8,742 nucleotides of DNA from Bacteroidota bacterium (GTDB taxonomy: Bacteria > Bacteroidota > Ignavibacteria > Tepidaquicellales > Tepidaquicellaceae), in contig JAEYVS010000238.1 in assembly GCA_023429265.1 (NCBI GenBank), positions 1 to 8,742 on the forward strand, read 5' to 3'. Shown piece by piece: positions 1 to 6,600 of the stretch; within the stretch, counting starts at the first letter, position 1; each line of letters opens with the position of its first letter. The notes below the pieces were generated by a model. That model saw only the letters and a list, made by a program, of their open reading frames with translations. It ran no database searches and was not told the DNA's origin. A program made the position numbers and the translations under genes.

Positions 1-74
1 CCAGGCGTGGGGTTAAAATACCAAATACCAAAAGCGGGGAAATACCCGGGGGGGATGAAGGCACCTTCCCGCTT

Positions 75-107
75 GTCATTCCCCGGACGCTTTGACCGGG
101 GAATCAA
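75..107 (+). repeat. REP-like palindrome, copy 1
   Basis: GTC is followed by a perfect 9-bp stem (78-86 ATTCCCCGG pairing with 96-104 CCGGGGAAT), a 9-nt loop (87-95) and then CA. The same layout occurs on the opposite strand at 533-565: GTC, 9-bp G/C-rich stem, 9-nt loop starting ACG and containing TTG. The loops match at 6 of 9 positions and both stems are intact despite base changes, so the two look like members of one dispersed palindrome family. The copy lies just past the stop of the minus-strand GIY-YIG gene and could also form a terminal mRNA hairpin for it. Confidence 0.65.
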
Positions 108-120
108 GAGGATAAAAATT

Positions 121-423
121 TCATTGATTATAAAATGCCACTTCGGAATATAGATCCCGCCATTCCGGATTATTTTTTTCAATAAGCTTAATCTTCCAAT
201 CACGATTCCAATTCTTTAATAGCTTTTCACGTTTGATTGCAGATACAGGGTCTGCGAACATTTCGTAATGTACAAGTTTAGAAATGTCATACTTCTTGGT
301 GAAGCCGTCATTGGTTTTGCTTTTGTGGCTGAATGTTCGTGCTGAAATGTGAGAAGTCACACCAATATAAAGCGTTCCGTTCTTTTTGTTAGATAGTATG
401 TAAACGAAGTAGATTTTTGACAT
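121..423 (-). CDS. Small GIY-YIG nuclease-family protein
   Basis: This 100-residue protein has the signature of stand-alone GIY-YIG domain proteins. The first strand is YFVYILSN (residues 5-12) and the second is TLYIGVT (17-23), giving the paired aromatic-Y/YIG elements. A helix-forming stretch with R29 and H33 follows, then a lysine-rich region with HYEMF (52-56) and a conserved-type E66 in KREKLLKNW (64-72). Length and layout fit the short single-domain proteins often labelled UPF0213 or excinuclease C-like; these are predicted DNA-cleaving domains with mostly unknown biological roles. The start is the ATG at 421-423 because the first beta strand begins almost at once. No Shine-Dalgarno sequence is evident. 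The gene lies between two inverted copies of a REP-like palindrome, so an association with dispersed repeats is possible but is inference. Confidence 0.85.
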   Translation of the reverse strand: MSKIYFVYILSNKKNGTLYIGVTSHISARTFSHKSKTNDGFTKKYDISKLVHYEMFADPVSAIKREKLLKNWNRDWKIKLIEKNNPEWRDLYSEVAFYNQ

Positions 424-591
424 GATGGAATGTGGGATATGTGTTTTAAATATTCAAGGATTTATGATGGTGCGGCTCGCTTTTGGTATCGAGACCGAAT
501 GGAGTATTTTACAACGGTTTAGGTATGTGGTCTGGATCCCCCGACCAAGACGTTCGGGGGATGACAAAGGGAGAGGACACTGTAGAGGGGG
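424..591. other. Intergenic region without a supported gene
   Basis: This stretch separates the GIY-YIG gene from the hypothetical minus-strand ORF. Its only clear structure is the second REP-like palindrome at 533-565. I see no convincing promoter, terminator with a T-tract, or coding sequence. A plus-strand open frame runs through it but reads across the palindrome and has an unconvincing composition. Confidence 0.5.
533..565 (-). repeat. REP-like palindrome, copy 2 (inverted)
   Basis: Read on the minus strand it is GTC, then stem ATCCCCCGA, loop ACGTCTTGG, stem TCGGGGGAT, then CCAGA. On the plus strand the arms are 536-544 and 554-562, a perfect 9-bp pairing around a 9-nt loop. It aligns with the copy at 75-107 in opposite orientation and brackets the GIY-YIG gene. 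It also follows the stop of the 592-822 ORF, so it could stabilise or end that transcript. Confidence 0.65.
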
Positions 592-822
592 TCAGGCTTC
601 GGTGAGGAGCCGGTCGTCGAGGATGATGTCTTCGGTAAATGTATCACCGGGTTCAGCGCTAAGGTAATCCTGCATCGTCAGGAGCGTAATATCGTATTGG
701 GCATATGTATTTGTGTAATATTTTGTACTATATACAGGCGCGGTGGGAATATTCCAAATAGGAAGTGTGGGGAAAATAACCGTGGCAGCGAATAAAATAA
801 TATCGGTAATCACCTTTTCCAT
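592..822 (-). CDS. Hypothetical small protein with hydrophobic N-terminus
   Basis: I do not recognise this 76-residue ORF. Residues 5-24 (ITDIILFAATVIFPTLPIWN) are hydrophobic and could be a membrane anchor or an uncleaved signal. The rest is polar, with a tyrosine/threonine-rich stretch (31-45) and an acidic end containing EDIILDD (64-70). Codon choice toward the end (CTC, ACC, GAC, ATC) resembles the core genes downstream rather than the AT-rich island, which supports real coding of resident origin. No Shine-Dalgarno sequence precedes the ATG at 820-822. It could be an intact small gene, or the remnant of a larger gene cut when the adjacent AT-rich block arrived. It reads toward the GIY-YIG gene on the same strand with a 168-nt gap. 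Confidence 0.4.
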   Translation of the reverse strand: MEKVITDIILFAATVIFPTLPIWNIPTAPVYSTKYYTNTYAQYDITLLTMQDYLSAEPGDTFTEDIILDDRLLTEA

Positions 823-881
823 AATGAATTATCTATCACATAATTATATCCAAATTAATTTATAAAACTTTATTGCCTCAC

Positions 882-916
882 TATTTTTGTAGTAGAAATC
901 TGCTACTACAAAAATA
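882..916. repeat. Perfect 14-bp inverted repeat upstream of TIR operon
   Basis: Arms 882-895 (TATTTTTGTAGTAG) and 903-916 (CTACTACAAAAATA) are exact reverse complements around a 7-nt spacer (896-902). The T-run is in the left arm and the A-run in the right arm. That is the reverse of an intrinsic terminator on either strand, so termination is unlikely. It lies 81 nt before the first TIR start and just upstream of a TATAAT-like box, which would suit an operator. A recombination or insertion site is the other possibility. Confidence 0.75.
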
Positions 917-930
917 ATAAAACAATAATT

Positions 931-936
931 TATAAT
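931..936 (+). promoter_or_regulatory. Possible -10 box for the TIR operon
   Basis: TATAAT occurs 61 nt before the first TIR ATG and 14 nt after the perfect inverted repeat, with no good -35 at the usual spacing. The region is so AT-rich that chance is likely. An alternative is a Bacteroidota-style promoter: TTG at 947-949 and CATATTTG at 970-977, a near match to TAnnTTTG. Neither can be chosen from sequence alone. Confidence 0.25.
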
Positions 937-997
937 ATAATTACCATTGATTGTTGTTATTTATTTTATCATATTTGTATTCTAAAAAACATATAAA

Positions 998-1570
998 ATG
1001 CCTCTAATAAAAATATCTGAACTTCATGATATAGCAGAACAGAATTTACAGTCTTTCGCTTCAATATTTGATGAAACAAAAATTGAAAAAACTGCTTCAA
1101 AGAAATTAACAGAAAGTTATGATAATTTTTCTGTGGAGAATACATATCATATTTTTCTATCACACTCATACCTTGACGCCAAATCAGTATATGGTTTGAA
1201 AGAAATTTTAGAATATGAAGGATTAACTGTTTTTGTGGATTGGCTTGATCCAAAGTATTATGATAGAGAAAATGTTGATGCAAATCGAGCAGGTGAGTTA
1301 AGAGATCAAATGAAAAATTGTGATAGTTTATTATTTGCAGTAAGCGATAATTCTTCTACTTCGAAATGGATGCCATGGGAATTAGGTTATTTTGATGGAT
1401 ACAAGGATAAAGTAGCAATCATTCCTTTAAACAAAAACTATAGAGATATTGCTTTTTTTGACGGGCAGGAATACTTGGGTATATATCCTTATGTTCAGAA
1501 ATATAAGAATTCTTTAAAAATATTTTCCCCAGACCACAAAGAAATCGATAACTTAATAAACTGGATATGA
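998..1570 (+). CDS. TIR-domain protein (TIR-1), first gene of operon
   Basis: This 190-residue protein has a helical N-terminal segment (about 1-47) followed by one TIR domain. The first strand and loop are HIFLSHSYLD (51-60), then a helix and the second strand LTVFVDW (76-82). A polar segment with R90 and R97 follows, then DSLLFAVSDNSSTSKW (109-124). The WMPWELGYFDG motif (124-134) carries the glutamate E128 at the position expected for the catalytic residue of NAD+-processing TIR domains. The KVAIIPL strand (138-144) completes the core. Members of this SKWMPWELGYFDG-type TIR group are usually single-domain bacterial proteins. The ATG at 998 is chosen because it gives the full N-terminal helix; no Shine-Dalgarno sequence is visible. 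The stop overlaps the next start (ATGA, 1567-1570). An NADase or cyclic-ADPR-type synthase role is inferred; a purely adaptor role cannot be excluded. Confidence 0.85.
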   Translation: MPLIKISELHDIAEQNLQSFASIFDETKIEKTASKKLTESYDNFSVENTYHIFLSHSYLDAKSVYGLKEILEYEGLTVFVDWLDPKYYDRENVDANRAGELRDQMKNCDSLLFAVSDNSSTSKWMPWELGYFDGYKDKVAIIPLNKNYRDIAFFDGQEYLGIYPYVQKYKNSLKIFSPDHKEIDNLINWI

Positions 1571-1986
1571 ATGATGAAAACAAAAGAAAACACCTTGAAT
1601 TTATTCAACTTGTAATTACAAGAATGAATGTAAATTCTTTCTTAGTTAAAGGATGGACCATTACAATTATCTCAGCTTTATTTGCATTAGCCGCTGTAAA
1701 TTCTGATAGAGGTTTTGTAATCTTAGGACTTTTTCCAGCCATTGTATTTTGGTTTTTGGATGCTTATTACCTCAGACAAGAAAGACTTTATAGACATCTA
1801 TACGATAATGTTAGAGGAAAGGATGAAGGAGCAATTGATTATCAAATGGATGCTACGAACTTTACTAAGGAAGATAATACAAATTATTTTAAAACCTTGC
1901 TCTCCCTAACATTGTGTATATTTTACCTAAGTCTAATTATTATAATAGTTTTTATGATGAAATTCATAAAAAATTTAGCTTCATAA
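1567..1986 (+). CDS. Small multi-pass membrane protein, candidate effector
   Basis: The protein has 139 residues and at least three hydrophobic segments: about 30-44 (ending ALFALAA), 48-66 (FVILGLFPAIVFWFLDA) and 109-132 (LLSLTLCIFYLSLIIIIVF). A short charged N-terminus precedes them, and a soluble loop of about 40 residues separates the second and third. Distinctive patches are RMNVNSFLVKGW (19-30) and DAYYLRQERLYRHLYDNVR (65-83); the latter looks like an amphipathic juxtamembrane helix. I recall similar small proteins lying beside TIR or DUF1863 genes, but cannot name a characterised family. Its start overlaps the TIR-1 stop (ATGA) and its stop overlaps the next TIR start (TAATG), which implies coupled translation. 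I infer a membrane-acting effector or anchor, by analogy with membrane effectors of nucleotide-signalling defence systems; pore formation is untested. Confidence 0.8.
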   Translation: MNDENKRKHLEFIQLVITRMNVNSFLVKGWTITIISALFALAAVNSDRGFVILGLFPAIVFWFLDAYYLRQERLYRHLYDNVRGKDEGAIDYQMDATNFTKEDNTNYFKTLLSLTLCIFYLSLIIIIVFMMKFIKNLAS

Positions 1987-2513
1987 TGAGAAAAGTGTTC
2001 TACAGCTTTGATTATAAACCTGACGTATTCAGAGTCCAACAAGTCAGAAACATGGGGATTGTATCAGATAAGCCCCTATTATCTGCAAATAAGTGGGAAG
2101 AAGTAAGACAGAAAGGTGGTTCTGCAATTAAAAAATGGATTGATGACAATATGGTTGGACGAAGTTGCGTAGTTGTACTCGTAGGAAGTAACACGGCAAA
2201 TAAAAAGTGGGTTAAATATGAAATTAAAAAGGCATGGAATGACGGAAAAGGCTTAGTAGGAATTTATATTAATAATTTAAAATGTGCTAAAGGAGGGTAT
2301 TCAGCTAAAGGATTAAACCCATTTGCTCAATTTAATTTAGATGGTAAACCTTTATCAAGTGTAGTTAAATGCTACACCCCTCCAATCTTTACAATTGAGA
2401 GTATACTTACAGGAAACCCAATTTCTAAAGGTAAAGCAGCTTATAAGAATATTGAAGAAAACATTGAGGACTTGGTAGAGGAAGCAATAATTATAAGAAG
2501 TCAATACAAATGA
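1986..2513 (+). CDS. ThsB-like TIR (DUF1863 / MTH538-type) protein
   Basis: This 175-residue protein fits the TIR-like DUF1863 family that includes Thoeris ThsB. Visible landmarks are RKVFYSFDYKPD (2-13), QVRNMG (19-24), WEEV (37-40) followed by AIKKWIDD (47-54), and SCVVVLVGSNT (60-70). The helix KKWVKYEIKKAW (73-84) contains E79, which aligns with the catalytic glutamate of ThsB, and the tail has GLVGIYINNL (89-98) and KGLNPF (108-113). ThsB enzymes convert NAD+ into a cyclic ADP-ribose-type signal on phage infection; that activity is inferred here. The ATG at 1986 is preferred over an in-frame ATG at 1914 because family members begin right at this first strand and the longer form would lie inside the preceding gene. 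The start overlaps the membrane-protein stop by one base. No ThsA gene is present nearby. Confidence 0.9.
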   Translation: MRKVFYSFDYKPDVFRVQQVRNMGIVSDKPLLSANKWEEVRQKGGSAIKKWIDDNMVGRSCVVVLVGSNTANKKWVKYEIKKAWNDGKGLVGIYINNLKCAKGGYSAKGLNPFAQFNLDGKPLSSVVKCYTPPIFTIESILTGNPISKGKAAYKNIEENIEDLVEEAIIIRSQYK

Positions 2514-2544
2514 GCTCACAAACCTAAATCATTTAATCTTAGTA

Positions 2545-3498
2545 ATGGAAAAACTAAAAGTTTTTATAAGTTATTCAACTGAAGACGACCCTCAACGATT
2601 AAAACTTTTGGAAAAGATGATTAATAATTCTAATAACTTTGAGGCAGTGATTATTCCATCTAAAAAAGGTTTAGATGAGGATTTCGGTATCAAAATATCT
2701 AAAGGTTTGAAGAGTGCCCAATTTTTTGTCCCAATAATTACAGAAAAGTCTTTTGAATCACTTTGGTTAAACCAAGAAATTGGCTACGCAAGAGCTATGC
2801 AGGATAAGGGCTTAATAAAAATAATTCCTATTGTTGAGGAGAAATTGTTTACAAAGAAAAAGTTTAACTATAAAGGATTTATTCATAAGTTTAGAGAAGT
2901 TGAACTATTCTCTAGCGATAAAAAGGGCAACAATTTTAAAAAAGCTATTAAAGGTATTATTGAGAGATTAGATGAACAATATAATTCTGGACTTACAATG
3001 AAATACAGAATTCGTTCTATTTTTTATAGAAATTATCTAAAATGGTCAATTGGAAGTTCTACAGGATCCCCTATTTTTCTAAACACTGTGAATTTCACAT
3101 TGGAAAATATTGGAGAAAAAAACTTGGTAATTAAAGAATTAGAGATGATTATTTACAATGAAAAGCTTAGGGGTTTATTTTCACAAAATCAATCAAACAA
3201 TATGTCCTTCATTCTTCAAGAATATTATGATTCAACCAACAAAAATGTTAGAATTACGAATAAATACATCTTATTGAAACCTGAGGAACCTTTACAATTA
3301 AAATGTTTTTGGAGTTCTGCAGAATTAATTATAGGTGATATGCCTTTGTATCTTAAAGTTTTTAAAGAAAATAATGACAAAATTTTTAATATCAACTTAA
3401 AAATAACGTTACATAATAATGAAACCTTTGAAATTCCATCTGATATAACAGATGAAGTACATTATATCGCTTCGGTTGTACCAGATAATGAGGTTTAA
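2545..3498 (+). CDS. TIR protein with beta-rich C-terminal region (TIR-3)
   Basis: The 317-residue protein has an N-terminal TIR domain (about 3-140). It shows KVFISYSTEDD (5-15), a helix, FEAVIIPS (32-39), GIKISKGLKSAQFFVPIIT (48-66), and SFESLWLNQEIGYARAMQ (69-86) with the probable catalytic glutamate E78. IKIIPIVEE (91-99) is the next strand. After a basic helical linker (about 118-160), residues 165-317 show alternating hydrophobic strands rich in N, F and Y, with FTLENIGEKNLVIKELEMII resembling one edge of an immunoglobulin-like or other beta-sandwich fold. I do not recognise that domain; it could sense a phage structure or bind a partner. The gene begins 31 nt after the ThsB-like gene on the same strand and is probably the last cistron. 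No hairpin terminator follows the stop. Confidence 0.85.
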   Translation: MEKLKVFISYSTEDDPQRLKLLEKMINNSNNFEAVIIPSKKGLDEDFGIKISKGLKSAQFFVPIITEKSFESLWLNQEIGYARAMQDKGLIKIIPIVEEKLFTKKKFNYKGFIHKFREVELFSSDKKGNNFKKAIKGIIERLDEQYNSGLTMKYRIRSIFYRNYLKWSIGSSTGSPIFLNTVNFTLENIGEKNLVIKELEMIIYNEKLRGLFSQNQSNNMSFILQEYYDSTNKNVRITNKYILLKPEEPLQLKCFWSSAELIIGDMPLYLKVFKENNDKIFNINLKITLHNNETFEIPSDITDEVHYIASVVPDNEV

Positions 3499-3534
3499 TT
3501 TTTTGAATATTATATCTCCTTTTTACATTAAAAA

Positions 3535-3592
3535 TTCCTTCCCCTCCCCCCTTTCTCCATTGTTATTCCCCCTTTTTTACCCTATTTTTCCC
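3535..3592 (+). other. Pyrimidine-rich tract before ileS
   Basis: Nearly all bases here are C or T on the ileS coding strand, with about five purines in 58 nt. It includes C-runs of four to six and T-runs of five to six. It lies in the 114-nt gap between the TIR-3 stop and ileS, ending about 20 nt before the ileS ATG. I see no T-box leader, no intrinsic terminator and no clear promoter boxes in this gap. Its function is unknown; homopyrimidine asymmetry could come from a structural DNA element or from replication slippage. Confidence 0.5.
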
Positions 3593-3612
3593 ATTTATAT
3601 TTTATTTGAATA

Positions 3613-6600
3613 ATGAGTCGTAAGTTACCTGAAAATATAAGTTTACCGGAGGTCGAGCAGGAGGTTTTGGGCTTCTGGGAGAGCAATGATGTCTTCAAAA
3701 GGAGCGTCTCGGAGAAGGAGGGAAAGCCCGCGTTTACCTTTTATGAGGGTCCCCCGACCGCTAACGGGATGCCGGGCATTCACCACGTCATCGCCCGGGC
3801 TGTGAAGGATTCCGTCTGCAGATACAAGACAATGAGCGGCTTCCAGGTACACCGCAAGGCAGGCTGGGACACGCACGGACTGCCCGTCGAGATCGAGGTG
3901 GAGAAGAAGCTGGGCATTAAGTCAAAGAACGAGATCGAGGAGTTCGGTGTGGTGGAATTCAATAAAGCCTGCCGGGACTCTGTCTTCACATACGTGGATA
4001 AGTGGGAGGAGCTCACACGCCGCATGGGCTACTGGGTGGACCTCGAAAATGCGTACGTGACATTCCATAATGAATACATAGAGTCGGTATGGTGGGCGCT
4101 GAAAAAGCTCTTCGACGCAGACCTGATATATAAAGGTTTTAAGATAATCCCCTTCTGCCCGATATGCGAATCCCCTCTCTCATCACACGAGGTCGCTCAG
4201 GGCTATGAAGACCTGAAGGATCCTTCGGTATTTGTGAAGTTTAATATTACCTCGGGAGATCACACAGGGTCTGACTTTTTGGTCTGGACGACGACACCAT
4301 GGACACTGCCCTCGAACGCGGCAGTTGCGGTGAACCCGAAGGAAACGTATGTGAAGATCACGACAGCGAACGGAGATTCATTTATACTTGCAAAAGCGAG
4401 GCTGGAAGTAATCAAGGAAGAATATACGATAGACGCGGAATTCACCGGCTCGGAGCTGGAAGGCATAGAATATGAACCGCTATACAGCTTCTTCGAATTC
4501 GATGAGAAGGCATATTATGTCACGCTTGGAGATTTTGTTACGATGGAGGATGGTACCGGTATCGTTCACATAGCCCCGGCATTCGGTGAAGATGATTACC
4601 AGTTAGGACTGAAGTATAAGCTTCCCGTATTGCAGGCAGTCGGCAAGGATGGCAGATTTAAGGATAACGCTGTGTTATTTGCGGGAAAGAATTTCAAGGA
4701 AGCGGACCCGGAAATAATGAACGAGCTTAAATCGCGCGGCAGGCTGTACAGGAAGGAGATGTTCACTCACTCGTACCCGCACTGCTGGAGACACCACGTG
4801 CCTCTGATGTATTACGCGACAGACTCGTGGTTCATCAAGACCACTGATTACAAGGACAGGATGGTGGAGCTCAATAAGACGATCAACTGGCACCCGCCGG
4901 AATTCGGTACAGGGCGCTTCGGGAACTGGCTGGAAGAGAATAAGGACTGGGCTGTATCGAGGAATAGATTCTGGGGTACTCCCCTGCCAATATGGTACTG
5001 GACGGACGACGAAGGAACCCCGCATTACGAGGCGGTCGGCAGCATAGAGGAACTGAAAGAGAAGGCGACAAATTTTGACGAAGTTTATCCCGGTGAGCTC
5101 GACCTGCATAAGCCGTACATCGATAACCTGATACTGAAGAGCAAAGACGGACATCCAATGAAGCGTGTCGAGTCTGTGATAGACGCGTGGTTCGACAGCG
5201 GGAGTATGCCTTTTGCTCAGAGACACTATCCGTTTGAGAATAAGGAGCTGTTTGAGAAGACCTTCCCGGCGGACTTTATTGCTGAAGGCGTGGATCAGAC
5301 CAGAGGATGGTTTTATTCACTGCACGCGATAAGCTCGTTCCTATTCGAAAAGCCCGCATATAAGAATCTTATCGTAAACGGACACATACTCGACAAGAAC
5401 GCCAAGAAAATGAGCAAATCTCTCGGAAACGTTGTGAACCCCTTTGAGATGTTCGATAAGCACGGAGCGGATGTACTAAGATGGTATCTTATCACGATGT
5501 CCCCCATAGGTAAGTCAAAGCTTTTTAATGAAGATGAGCTGAGGGATGTAAAGAATAAGTTCTTTGATACGCTGATCAATACATATAAGTTTTTTGTAAT
5601 ATATTCCGAGCTGAGCGGGTTCAAATACGACCGGGCGAATGAGGTTCCTGTCGCTGACAGAGCCGAGATAGACAAATGGATCATATCTAAGCTGAATTCG
5701 GTGAAGAAGGAATACACAGAGCTGATGGACGGCTACGACATTACGAGAGCGGCAAGGCTCGTGAGCGATTTTACACTGGACGAGGTGTCTAACTGGTACG
5801 TGAGAAGAAACAGGAAACGGTTCAGAAATCCCGAAAACGAAACCGATAAGCTGTCGGCATACGGAACACTATACACTCTCCTCGAGGAGATCATCAAAAT
5901 GATGGCGCCTTTCGCGCCTTTCGTTGCGGATAAGTTGTATATGAGTTTGACTGATAGTGATCAGAGTGTTCATTTGAGCGAATTCACTCCGTATGATGAG
6001 AGTATCATCAATGAATCACTCGAAAAAGAAATGGAAGCCGCGCAGACCATCGTTTACCTGATAAGATCTATGCGTGTGAGGAATAACCTTAAGACGAGAC
6101 AGCCTTTAAGGCAGATACTCGTTCCTGTAATGAATGGAGAAGAAAAGAAGAGATTGGAGAAAGTGGAGGACATCATACTCGACGAGGTAAATGTAAAAGA
6201 GCTTAAGATAATCGAAGGCGATTCCGATATCATCGTTAAGAAGGCAAAACCTGACTTTAAGGTGATTGGACCAAAATACGGCAAGGACGTAAAGAAAATG
6301 CAGGCGTTGATAAACAGCCTGACTGCTGAAGAGGTGCGGGTGCTCGAATCCGAAGGAAATCTGGATAAAGACGGTACAGTGGTAATGCTGGAGGACGTTG
6401 AAATATTCACCGAGGACATCGAGGGATGGCTGGTGGAGTCTGATAAGGGCATACTGGTGGCGCTCGATACGAGGCTCGACGCGGAACTAATCGAGGAAGG
6501 TATTGTTAGAGAGTTCATTAACCGCGTGCAGAATTACCGTAAATCAAACGATTTTGATGTAAATGACAGGATAAACCTGGTATTAAAAACGACCGAAGAT

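Larger units (their letters stand above)
823..3612. other. AT-rich accessory block carrying a TIR-domain operon
   Basis: Base composition changes sharply here. Single 60-base lines inside the block have about 25-32% G+C (for example 1081-1140 and 2701-2760), against about 50% in ileS (4801-4860). The block holds four co-directional genes that look like one defence module and sits directly upstream of the housekeeping ileS gene. No integrase, transposase, tRNA or convincing flanking direct repeat is visible, so the mode of arrival is unknown. Edges are approximate: the left is placed at the start codon of the 592-822 ORF and the right at the ileS start. Confidence 0.6.

Noticed and set aside
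1..60. A third, degenerate REP-like copy near the left edge
   Set aside because: G-runs and C-runs are present but no 9-bp stem with the shared GTC and ACG landmarks can be formed.
422..667. Plus-strand open frame of 81 codons
   Set aside because: It reads through a REP-like palindrome, has a tryptophan/arginine-rich composition unlike a folded protein, and overlaps the better-supported minus-strand ORF.
882..916. Intrinsic terminator or CRISPR-type repeat
   Set aside because: The T-run and A-run are on the wrong sides for a terminator on either strand, and there is only one copy with no spacers. A loose resemblance to a Cas12a repeat stem is superficial.
1914..1985. Longer start for the ThsB-like gene
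   Set aside because: The 24 extra residues lie inside the membrane-protein gene in another frame and precede the first strand at which DUF1863 proteins normally begin.
3499..3612. T-box riboswitch upstream of ileS
   Set aside because: The gap is too short and lacks the T-box sequence and a terminator/antiterminator pair.
821..3616. ATAATGA at 821-827 and 3610-3616 as flanking direct repeats of the island
   Set aside because: Seven bases in AT-rich DNA are easily found by chance and both overlap start codons.
4675..5226. Minus-strand open frame of 183 codons inside ileS
   Set aside because: It is antisense to conserved IleRS coding sequence and its translation has no recognisable protein features; a shadow frame.
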